This document shows, piece by piece, positions 14,756 to 21,738 of a stretch of DNA of 64,000 nucleotides; positions within the stretch are counted from its first letter, which is position 1, and every line of letters begins with the position of its first letter. Origin of the DNA: Amycolatopsis antarctica (GTDB taxonomy: Bacteria > Actinomycetota > Actinomycetes > Mycobacteriales > Pseudonocardiaceae); NCBI RefSeq assembly GCF_002262875.1, contig NZ_NKYE01000004.1, positions 248,001 through 312,000 on the forward strand, in the 5' to 3' direction. The position numbers were made by a program, and so were the translations under genes. The notes under the pieces are model-generated. The model saw only the letters and a list, made by a program, of their open reading frames with translations, made no database searches and had not been told where the DNA came from.

Positions 14756-15774
14756 CGGCCCTCCTCCTGGTCGATGCCCGCGGTGTCGGGCTGGGTCAGC
14801 CGGGCGAAGAGATCTTCGAGGCCGGTGCGCGCCCTGGTCGCCTCGTGTACCGGCACGCCGGCCAGCACCAGCGTCTCCAGTACGGCGGGAGCGGTGCTGG
14901 CCGTCAGATCCGCGCGGACACCGTCCGGGATCAGCCGGCTCGGAATACGCTTGTGCCGCAAGGCTTCCATCGCGGCCGCCGAGTCCGGTGTGGACACCAG
15001 AAGGGCCGGGCTGCCCGAGTCGAGCAGTTCACCCAGCTCGCCCTGCGCGACGACGTTGCCGGTGTGCAGCACGGCGACGTGCGTGCAGGTGGCCTCCACC
15101 TCGGAGAGCAGATGCGAGGACACCAGCACGGTCACCCCGGCCGCGTGCAGTTCGGCGATGACCCGGCGGATCTCCCGGGTGCCGGACGGGTCCAGGCCGT
15201 TCGTCGGCTCGTCGAGCACCACCATCCGCCGGGGTACCAGCAGGGCCGCGGCCAGGCCGAGACGCTGCTTCATGCCCAGCGAGTAGCCCCGGTACCTGCG
15301 GTCGGCGGCCCCGGCCAGCCCGACCCGTTCCAGTGCGTCACCGATCGCCGCCGGGGCGTCCGATGTGGACAGTCGTGGTTCGGCGGCGGCCATCCGGCGC
15401 AGGTTGTCCCGGCCGGACAGGAACGGGTGGAAACCGGGGCCCTCGACGAGAGCGCCGACGTCGGGCAGCGCGCGGCCCGCCTCCTCCGGCATCGAGTGGC
15501 CGAGCAGCCAGGCCTCGCCGTCGGTCGGGCGGATCAGGCCGAGCAGCATCCGGATCGTCGTGGTCTTGCCGGAACCGTTGGGGCCCAGCATGCCGAGCAC
15601 CGCGCCCTCCGGCACGTCCAGGTCCACCTGGTCCACCGCGACCGTCCGTCCGTAGACCTTGCGCAACCCCCTGGTCCGCGCGGCCAGCGGCGCGGCGGGC
15701 GTGGACGCCCCTGCCGGAACGTCCACGCCCGATGCCGAGCCCGATGAGCCCGCCGCCGTGATGGCCGAGGTCAC
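14752..15774 (-). CDS. ABC exporter ATPase
   Basis: The 340-residue ATPase has Walker A GPNGSGKTTT, the Q-loop ALVEGPGFHPFLSG, signature YSLGMKQRLGLA, Walker B MVVLDEPTNGLD and the H-loop SSHLLSE. The C-terminal 100 residues form the variable domain of DrrA/CcmA-type exporters. Start GTG at 15774 overlaps the LolA-like stop (GTGA). It energises the permease encoded next; the cargo is unknown but may be a lipid or antimicrobial compound. Confidence 0.92.
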   Translation of the reverse strand: MTSAITAAGSSGSASGVDVPAGASTPAAPLAARTRGLRKVYGRTVAVDQVDLDVPEGAVLGMLGPNGSGKTTTIRMLLGLIRPTDGEAWLLGHSMPEEAGRALPDVGALVEGPGFHPFLSGRDNLRRMAAAEPRLSTSDAPAAIGDALERVGLAGAADRRYRGYSLGMKQRLGLAAALLVPRRMVVLDEPTNGLDPSGTREIRRVIAELHAAGVTVLVSSHLLSEVEATCTHVAVLHTGNVVAQGELGELLDSGSPALLVSTPDSAAAMEALRHKRIPSRLIPDGVRADLTASTAPAVLETLVLAGVPVHEATRARTGLEDLFARLTQPDTAGIDQEEGR

Positions 15775-16898
15775 CGGGATCCCAGCGCCTCGATCAGCAC
15801 CTGCTCCGGAACGGCGCCCACGGCGACCCGGCCGTCCTCGGTGATCAGTGCGGTGGCGACCTTGGTGGTGACGACGTGCCCGGAGCCGAACGCCCCGCTG
15901 ACCGGCTTGCCGAACTGGTCGAGCAGCGCCTTCGGGTCCATCGGCATGCCCTGCTCCCCGGCGTCATCGTCCCGGTCGCCGCGGCCCTGCGCCGGGGCGC
16001 CTGCCATCAGCTCGGCGGGAACGCGAGTGGTGACCACCGTGTCCCAGCCCTCGCCGATGATGCGCGGCGCCTCGATCGGCGCCTGCTCCGGTGCCTTTCC
16101 CGGTGCCTGCGCGCCGGGACGCTCGTCCCCTGGCTGCTTCTCCGTGACGGTGGTGCCCTGCGGCGGGGTGAACGCGAACGTCTCGGCGGGCTGCGGGGTG
16201 AACTCGACCTCGCTGAAGCCGACCTGCAGCGCCGGATCCGCCGAACCGTTGGCCAGCACCGAGAGCTGCAACGGTGTCCTGGTCGCCGAGTCGACGGCCA
16301 CCCGAACTTCCCGCAGCAACGTCCGCTCCTCCGGCTTGGGCGTCAGCACCAGCTCGTACGCGGGCCGGTCGGCGACCGTCGCGGTCCCGTCCACCGCCAC
16401 CGTGCTGGTCGCCCGCACGTGCTCCAGGACCGTCGCGGTGACCTGGGCAGGGTCGGTGATCCGGCCTTCGCCCGCGGCCTGCCCGCGTTTCCCGGCGGAG
16501 CCCTCGCCCTCGGGAACGGTGAGCTTCGTGGCGGTGCGATCGGCCGAGTCGTAGTCCCAGACGGTGGCGCCGTCGTGCACGATCGTCCGTTCCGAACCCT
16601 CGGACTGCAGGGAGAGCTTGGTCTTGCCCGCCCCGTCGTTGTAGACCCGTGCGGTGCCCGCGGTGAGCGCGTCCAGACCGGGCACGGCGGGCAGGCCGAG
16701 CTGGTTGTCCACGGTCACCGTGCCCGCCAGCGCGGACGGTTCCGCCGTCAGCACCGAACTCACCAGTTCCTCGGCGCTCACCGAGGGCAGGGCCGGAGCG
16801 TCCTGCGCTCCCGCCGGCATGGCGATGACGGCCAGCCCGGACACCCCCAGCGCCGTACCGGTGAGTGCGGCTGCCACTGCTTTCGTTTTCGTCTTCAC
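15771..16898 (-). CDS. exported LolA-like lipoprotein-carrier-fold protein
   Basis: The 375-residue protein has a signal peptide ending AGAQD (about residue 32) and a LolA/LppX-like beta-sheet fold: repeated outer strands such as GTARVYNDGAGKTKLSL, YELVLTPKPEERTLLREV and EVEFTPQPAETFAFTPP (each quoted as it stands). LolA-type domains in Actinobacteria bind lipids outside the membrane. Start GTG 16898 follows GGGAGAG by 4-5 bp; the longer frame upstream is a shadow. Translation is coupled to the ABC ATPase. The gene is divergent from a two-component system, and repeated sites at 16982-17028 lie between them. Confidence 0.8.
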   Translation of the reverse strand: MKTKTKAVAAALTGTALGVSGLAVIAMPAGAQDAPALPSVSAEELVSSVLTAEPSALAGTVTVDNQLGLPAVPGLDALTAGTARVYNDGAGKTKLSLQSEGSERTIVHDGATVWDYDSADRTATKLTVPEGEGSAGKRGQAAGEGRITDPAQVTATVLEHVRATSTVAVDGTATVADRPAYELVLTPKPEERTLLREVRVAVDSATRTPLQLSVLANGSADPALQVGFSEVEFTPQPAETFAFTPPQGTTVTEKQPGDERPGAQAPGKAPEQAPIEAPRIIGEGWDTVVTTRVPAELMAGAPAQGRGDRDDDAGEQGMPMDPKALLDQFGKPVSGAFGSGHVVTTKVATALITEDGRVAVGAVPEQVLIEALGSR

Positions 16899-16981
16899 GT
16901 TTCTCTCCCTGTGTCGGCGAGCACGCTCCTCGACCCTGTGCCAGTGTGCTCGTGTCGCACCGCTCACGCTTCCCTCCCGAG

Positions 16982-17028
16982 GCTGAGATCGGGCTGAGAC
17001 CGCCGCCGACGCTGAGAGACCGCTGAGA
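16982..17028. promoter_or_regulatory. paired GCTGAGA direct repeats, candidate response-regulator sites
   Basis: GCTGAGA occurs at 16982, 16993, 17011 and 17022. Within each pair the spacing is exactly 11 bp, the repeat length bound by tandem OmpR-family dimers; the pairs are 18 bp apart. A fifth CTGAGAG is at 17060. They lie in the shared promoter region of the LolA-like/ABC operon and the response-regulator gene, so the regulator probably controls both. Confidence 0.65.
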
Positions 17029-17067
17029 GCGCGCGCGGCGCCCGCCCGGAAAGTGCATCCTGAGAGC

Positions 17068-17784
17068 GTGAAACCCCGAGTACTGGTCGTGGACGACGAA
17101 CCCGGCGTACGCAAGGCACTGCACCGCGGGCTGCGCGCGGAGGGCATGGACGTTGTCACCGCCGCCGACGGGCCGAGTGGGCTGCGCCTCGCCCAGACCG
17201 GCGCGTTCGACGTCCTGCTGCTCGACATCATGCTGCCCGGACTCTCCGGATACCGTGTGCTGCAACGACTTCGCGCCGACGGCGTGATCACGCCGGTGCT
17301 GCTGGTCTCGGCGAAGGACGGGGAGGTGGACCAGGCCGACGGCCTGGATCTCGGCGCCGACGGCTACCTGGTCAAGCCGTTCTCCTTCGTGGTGCTGGTC
17401 GCCCAGCTTCGCGCGGTGCTGCGGCGCGCGGAGTCCGCCGGTTCCCGCGGTTCGCTGCGCATCGGCTCGCTCGAGGTGGACCGGGCGACCCGGGAGGTGC
17501 GCTGGGAGGGTGTGCCCGTCGCCTTCAGCCCACGCGAGTTCGCGCTGCTGGAGGTGCTCGCCGGGCGGGTGGGCACCGTCGTCGGCAAGGACGAACTGCT
17601 GCGCGCGGTGTGGGGTGACGAGCAGGCCGCCACCCGCAACGTGGTGGAGGTCTACGTCGGCTACGTCCGCCGCAAACTCGACGCCGTGGGGGCGGGCGAC
17701 CTGGTGCGTACGGTGCGCGGCCACGGCTACCTGGCGTCCGACCAGCACATCGACGATGTGATCGCCCCGGCCGGCCCTGCGTGA
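17068..17784 (+). CDS. OmpR-family response regulator
   Basis: The 238-residue protein has a receiver domain with the acidic pair DDE (about residues 8-10), phospho-acceptor Asp in LLLDIMLPG, the Ser/Thr SAK switch and Lys in VKPFS, then an OmpR winged-helix (about 125-225, VRRKLDAVG, RTVRGHGYLA). GTG 17068 follows CTGAGAG closely and leaves a normal N-terminus; GTG 17053 is the alternative. The stop overlaps the kinase ATG by 1 bp. Confidence 0.93.
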   Translation: MKPRVLVVDDEPGVRKALHRGLRAEGMDVVTAADGPSGLRLAQTGAFDVLLLDIMLPGLSGYRVLQRLRADGVITPVLLVSAKDGEVDQADGLDLGADGYLVKPFSFVVLVAQLRAVLRRAESAGSRGSLRIGSLEVDRATREVRWEGVPVAFSPREFALLEVLAGRVGTVVGKDELLRAVWGDEQAATRNVVEVYVGYVRRKLDAVGAGDLVRTVRGHGYLASDQHIDDVIAPAGPA

Positions 17785-19103
17785 TGCGCGGCTGGTGGCT
17801 GCGCCGGAGCCTGCGGTTCCGCATCACCTCGATGGCCGCCACGGTCACCCTCGTCGTCCTGCTCGGCTTCGCGTTTCTCGCCGGGCGCGGGCTCGGCCCG
17901 ATGCTCACCGAGTCCACCGACACCGAACTGCGCTCGGCACTGTCCTCGGCGCGCCCGTTCGTCGAGGCGGGCACGGTCGTGCCGGAGTCGCCGACGGTGC
18001 GGATACGGGTACTCGACACCGCGGGCACCCCCGTCGACGGCGGCACGGACACCGGGCTCGGTCCACGGGAGGTACGGGCGCTCAAGGCGGGGGAGCCGGT
18101 GCGCACCGAGCCGGAGGGCCCCGGCCCCGCCGCGCGGTGGCTCGGCGAGGTGGTCACCGCTCCCGACGGTGCGCAGCGGCTCGTCGTCGGGGCCGCCGGG
18201 CTGTTCACCGCGGGCGCGACGACGGAGGGGGCACGATGGCTGCTGCTCGCCGCCTCGGTGGGGGTGTTGCTGGCGGGAGGGGCGACCTGGCTGGTGGTGC
18301 GCTCGGCGTTGCGTCCGGTCGGCCGGATGCGCAGGCTGGTCCGCAGGTTGCCGCCCGGTGCGCTGCTGCCGCTGCCGCAGGCGCACGACGAGGTCCGCGA
18401 TCTGGCGGCCGACTTCAACGCCCTGCTCGCCCGTCAGGAGGAGGTCAACGCCAGGCTGCGCCGGTTCACCGGCGACGCCGCGCACGAACTCCGTTCGCCG
18501 GTCGCCTCGATCCGGGTGCAGGCCGAGGTGGCCGTCGCGAATCCGGATCCTGACCTCGCCCAGGAGACCCTCGCCGACGTGCTGGAGGAGGCCGAGCGAC
18601 TGTCCGTCCTGCTGGACGGGCTGCTGGCGCTGGCCCGTTCGGACGCCGGTGAGGTGACGCCCGGCGAGCCGGTGGAGCTGGTGACCGAGGCGCGGGCGGC
18701 CGTCTACCGGCTGCCCGCGGGCTGCCCGCGGGCCCGTGTCACGGCGGCCGTCCCGCACGCGTGGGCGTTCGCCGCCCCGGCCGAGGTCGAGCTGGTGCTG
18801 AACAACCTGCTGCGCAACGCCGCCCGGTACGCCCAGGCGCAGATCGTGGTCTCGGTGCTGGCATCCCGTTCCCGGGTGCGGGTGGTGGTCGACGACGACG
18901 GTCCCGGGATCGCACCGGAGCACCGGGAACGGGTGCTCGATCGGTTCTACCGGGTTTCCGGCGATCGCGCCCGTACTTCCGGCGGGGCCGGGCTAGGCCT
19001 CGCGCTCGTCGCGGAGGCCGTCCGCCGTCGTGGCGGGGAGGTGCGCGTCGGCGAGTCCCCGGAGGGTGGCGCCCGCGTCCAGGTCCACTGGCGCACCCCC
19101 TGA
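17784..19103 (+). CDS. sensor histidine kinase
   Basis: The 439-residue kinase has two membrane helices (about 12-34 and 150-172) around an extracytoplasmic sensor of about 110 residues, then a HAMP region, the H-box FTGDAAHELRSPV with the phosphorylated His, the N-box NNLLRNAARYA, and G-boxes DDDGPGIAP and GGAGLGLALV. It pairs with the response regulator before it. Its genetic link to a LolA-like/ABC exporter suggests it senses an envelope-active compound or lipid state. Confidence 0.93.
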   Translation: MRGWWLRRSLRFRITSMAATVTLVVLLGFAFLAGRGLGPMLTESTDTELRSALSSARPFVEAGTVVPESPTVRIRVLDTAGTPVDGGTDTGLGPREVRALKAGEPVRTEPEGPGPAARWLGEVVTAPDGAQRLVVGAAGLFTAGATTEGARWLLLAASVGVLLAGGATWLVVRSALRPVGRMRRLVRRLPPGALLPLPQAHDEVRDLAADFNALLARQEEVNARLRRFTGDAAHELRSPVASIRVQAEVAVANPDPDLAQETLADVLEEAERLSVLLDGLLALARSDAGEVTPGEPVELVTEARAAVYRLPAGCPRARVTAAVPHAWAFAAPAEVELVLNNLLRNAARYAQAQIVVSVLASRSRVRVVVDDDGPGIAPEHRERVLDRFYRVSGDRARTSGGAGLGLALVAEAVRRRGGEVRVGESPEGGARVQVHWRTP

Positions 19104-19119
19104 ACCACCCACCCCGTGT

Positions 19120-19398
19120 CGCGCGTCTCGGCACCCCGTGTCGGGCGGTGGGGCATGTCGTGTCGGGCGGTTCGGCACCCTGTGTCGGGCGGTGGGGCAT
19201 GCGCACGGTGTCGGCCGCTGGGTGGGCACCGTTCCGACTGGGCTGCTGAGCATCCGCTGTGCGGCAGGGGTGTCAGGGCGCCCGACACGGGGTGCCGTTG
19301 GGCGTGACACGGGGTGTCAGGGCGCCCGACACGGGGTGCCGTTGGGCGTGACACGGGGTGTCAGGGCGCCCGACACGGGGTGCCGTTGGGCGTGACAC
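19120..19398. repeat. repeat cluster with a 3 x 44-bp tandem array
   Basis: From 19267 to 19398 a 44-bp unit beginning GGGGTGTCAGGGCGCCCGAC is repeated three times without change and a fourth copy breaks off after two bases. From 19120 to 19230 the same words appear reversed (CACCCCGTGTCGGGCGG and variants, at least three times), so the whole block is rich in complementary segments such as GACACGGGGTG and its complement. The units are contiguous, with no unique spacers. It fills the gap between the kinase and the NUDIX gene, and I see no gene in it. Confidence 0.85.
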
Positions 19399-19426
19399 GG
19401 ACGCGGTGGGGGTAGGTTGCCGGGGC

Positions 19427-19825
19427 GTGAGACCTGTGGTGATCGTCGGTGCCGCCATCGTGCGCTCCGGGCTGCTGCTTGCCCAGCAACGCTCTTTCCC
19501 GGAGGACGCCGCCGGGAAGTGGGAACTGCCCGGCGGGCGGGTGGAGCCGGGGGAGTCCGAAGTGGACGCTCTGGCCAGGGAATGCCACGAGGAGCTGGCG
19601 GTACGTATCGAGGTCGCCGATCGCGTCGGTGCCGACGTGGACTTGCCGCGCGCCAAGGTGTTGCGCATCTACGCGGCAACGCTGGCCGACCCCCGCGCCG
19701 AACCGCGTCCCGTCGAGCACGCCGCGGTTCGCTGGGTGCCCGCCGATGGGATCGACGCCCTCGACTGGCTTCCGGCCGACCGCGTACTCCTGCCCGCGCT
19801 GCACGCCCTCCTGCTCGCCGCGTGA
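19427..19825 (+). CDS. NUDIX hydrolase (MutT-like)
   Basis: The 132-residue protein has the Nudix box G-x5-E-x7-R-E-x2-E-E (GGRVEPGESEV then ARECHEELAV) at about 33-56, with Ala at the usual second Gly. WELPGG just before it and a C-terminal PADGIDALDWLPAD block match MutT-like (8-oxo-dGTP) hydrolases of Actinobacteria. Start GTG 19427 was chosen because the sequence before it is the repeat cluster. Specificity is not certain. Confidence 0.9.
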   Translation: MRPVVIVGAAIVRSGLLLAQQRSFPEDAAGKWELPGGRVEPGESEVDALARECHEELAVRIEVADRVGADVDLPRAKVLRIYAATLADPRAEPRPVEHAAVRWVPADGIDALDWLPADRVLLPALHALLLAA

Positions 19826-19856
19826 GCGGTGCCGGGCCCGGAAAGCCCGGCACCGC
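19826..19856 (+). terminator. strong stem-loop after the NUDIX gene
   Basis: Arms of 12 bp (19826-19837 and 19845-19856) are perfectly complementary around a 7-base loop and begin directly after the stop codon. No U run follows. Between it and trpS, a short CACACCCCGG repeat (about 20020-20050) is the only structure seen. Confidence 0.75.
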
Positions 19857-20060
19857 CCCACTTCGCGAGCCGTTACCGCATACCTGGCACCGCGCCGGAC
19901 CAGACCGCGACCGTTACCGCGAGCCGGAGACCGCACCGGGCACCGTATGCCGGGGCGCGGGCAGGCGCCGCGACCGCGGTCACCGCGGACCGTCCGGTAC
20001 ACGCGGGAGACGGCCGAGCACACCCCGGCACACCCCGGCACACCCCGGTCCACGGCCGGG

Positions 20061-21026
20061 TCAGCAGGCGCCGATCAGCCGTAGTGCCGACCGCAGACGG
20101 TGTTCGCCACGTGCGATCGCCCGGTCCGCACCAGCCCGGCGCAGCCGGTCCAGTTCACCGCCGTCGTCCAGCAGCGCGCCCGCACGTTCCCGGATCGGCC
20201 GCAGCGTCTCCACGACGGCCTCGGTCACCGCGTCCTTCAGCGCACCGTACGAGGAGCAGTCCGCCGCGGCCTTCTCCGGAGTGATTTCCTTGCAGGCGGC
20301 CAGAATCTCCAGCAGGTTCGCCGCGCCCGGCCGGGTGTCCGGTGCGTACTCCACTGTGGACTCCCCGTCGGTCACCGCGCGCCGGACCTTGCGTTCGATC
20401 GCGTCCGGCTTGTCGAGGACGAACACGATCCCCGCCGCGTCCCGGGTGGACTTCGACATCTTCCGGCTCGGATCGGACAGGTCCCGTACCCGCGCGCCCG
20501 CCTGGGGCAGCACGGCCCTCGGCACGGTGAACACCTCGCCGTAGGTGGTGTTGAACCGCCGCGCCAGCGCCCTCGCCAGTTCCACGTGCTGACGCTGATC
20601 CTCGCCGACCGGCACCTCGGACGCGCCCTGCAACAGTATGTCGGCGACCATCAGCGAGGGGTAGGTGAGCAGGCTCAGCCGCACACCGGACCGCCCCTTC
20701 GCCTTCTCCTTGAACTGGATCATCCTGGCGGCCTCACCGTAGGTCGCGGTGCACTCCATGACCCAGTTGAGCGCACCGAGTTCGCGGACCAGATCCGACT
20801 GCACGAACACCGATTCCTCCGGCACCCCGGCGGCGACGAGCACGGCGAGCTGTTCCCTGGCAAGGCCCCGCAACCGGGCCGGGTTGTGCGCGGACGTCAT
20901 GGCGTGCAGGTCGGAGACGAAGTAGAGGTCGTCCGCCCGCCCCTCGGCTGCCCACCGGCGGATCGCGCCGAGGTGGTTGCCCAGATGGACGTGCCCGGAC
21001 GGGGTGATGCCGGAGAGCCTGGTCAT
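20061..21026 (-). CDS. trpS: tryptophanyl-tRNA synthetase
   Basis: The 321-residue class I synthetase carries the HIGH-type motif PSGHVHLGNHLG (about 9-20), VGEDQRQHVELAR in the tryptophan site region and the KMSKS motif RKMSKST (about 190). It charges tRNA-Trp. ATG 21026 follows GGGAAGG by 6 bp. The 150 bp upstream hold a short leader ORF with a Trp codon and a terminator-like hairpin, so attenuation is possible. Actinobacteria often have two TrpRS; which one this is cannot be told here. Confidence 0.96.
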   Translation of the reverse strand: MTRLSGITPSGHVHLGNHLGAIRRWAAEGRADDLYFVSDLHAMTSAHNPARLRGLAREQLAVLVAAGVPEESVFVQSDLVRELGALNWVMECTATYGEAARMIQFKEKAKGRSGVRLSLLTYPSLMVADILLQGASEVPVGEDQRQHVELARALARRFNTTYGEVFTVPRAVLPQAGARVRDLSDPSRKMSKSTRDAAGIVFVLDKPDAIERKVRRAVTDGESTVEYAPDTRPGAANLLEILAACKEITPEKAAADCSSYGALKDAVTEAVVETLRPIRERAGALLDDGGELDRLRRAGADRAIARGEHRLRSALRLIGAC

Positions 21027-21081
21027 GAGTGCCTTCCCTGGAGGTCGTGCCACCGGTGGAAAGCCCTCACACACAACGAAG

Positions 21082-21101
21082 GCCGCCCACTCGGGCGGCC
21101 T
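21082..21101 (-). terminator. terminator-like hairpin in the trpS leader
   Basis: GGCCGCCC and GGGCGGCC form a perfect 8-bp stem with a 4-base loop on the minus strand, followed by a T-rich stretch (TTCGTTGTGTG). It stands between the leader peptide stop (21117) and the trpS start (21026), the right place for an attenuator. Confidence 0.6.
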
Positions 21102-21116
21102 GGCTGCTGAACGGGT

Positions 21117-21176
21117 TCAGCGCACGGGTACGGAGCCGCCGAGGGGCGGCTGCCAGCTACCGGAACGCGTGCGCAC
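21117..21176 (-). CDS. candidate 19-codon leader peptide of trpS, one Trp codon
   Basis: A GTG at 21176 opens a 19-residue frame containing SGSWQPPLGG, with the Trp at codon 8. TACGAT (21183-21188) sits 6 bp before the GTG, so the transcript would be leaderless. A second stem-forming run (GCCGCC...GGCGGC) covers its 3' half. The layout of short ORF, alternative stems and terminator is that of ribosome-mediated attenuation, known for one Streptomyces TrpRS gene. One Trp codon is few. Confidence 0.4.
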   Translation of the reverse strand: MRTRSGSWQPPLGGSVPVR

Positions 21177-21225
21177 GGGCCGATCGTACTGGCGAGCGGG
21201 TTCGCGCCGGTAGCGGGAAGGGGCC

Positions 21226-21501
21226 TCAGGCGGCCTTGCCCGTCTCGGCCTTCGCCCTGGCCTTCTTCAGCGCGAGGACGGGACACTTCTTGCAGCGTGG
21301 CTTCGACCGGCAGCACTTCTTCTTGACCTTGCCGGCCTTCATCAGCTTGCGGACGACGGTCCGGGGATCGTCCTTGCCGGCGTCCTTGCGCTTGACAGTG
21401 TCCTTGCGCTTGCCGAGGCCCTTCTCAGCGCCCTTCTTCTTGCCGGCGCCCTTCTTGCCCTTGCTGTCCGGGGCCTTCTTGTCCCGGTCCTTCTTGCCCA
21501 C
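21226..21501 (-). CDS. lysine-rich protein with C-terminal Cys cluster
   Basis: About the first 60 of its 91 residues are lysine-, glycine- and aspartate-rich low complexity. The C-terminal third carries KKCCRSKPRCKKCPVL, four cysteines spaced CCx5CxxC, which could bind zinc or iron. I recall this pattern from small conserved actinobacterial proteins without assigned function. The positive charge suggests nucleic-acid or ribosome contact. GTG 21501 follows GGAG by 6 bp. It is divergent from typA. Confidence 0.7.
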   Translation of the reverse strand: MGKKDRDKKAPDSKGKKGAGKKKGAEKGLGKRKDTVKRKDAGKDDPRTVVRKLMKAGKVKKKCCRSKPRCKKCPVLALKKARAKAETGKAA

Positions 21502-21738
21502 TCCACGCTCCAGCGTCGACGGTCCTGGCGACGGCCCTGCGTCAGCCGAGGCTAACCGTTCCCCGGGCGTGCGCCTAGTCACACCGGGTGGCCAGGTATC
21601 CTGGCCTGAGATCGCGTGTGGCCATCGTGAGATTTCGAGAACGCACCTGAGGCCGCAGCGCGCCAACGACGGCGGACTGGCCGATGTACACGGCGGGCGC
21701 GATCACCTACTCACACTCGAGGTTTCAGGAGTTCATCC

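Noticed and set aside
19267-19398. 44-bp repeats as a CRISPR array
   Set aside because: Units are contiguous with no unique spacers and there are no cas genes.
21040-21060. T-box riboswitch for trpS
   Set aside because: Only a faint GGTGGCAC match; no specifier loop or antiterminator of proper form could be drawn.
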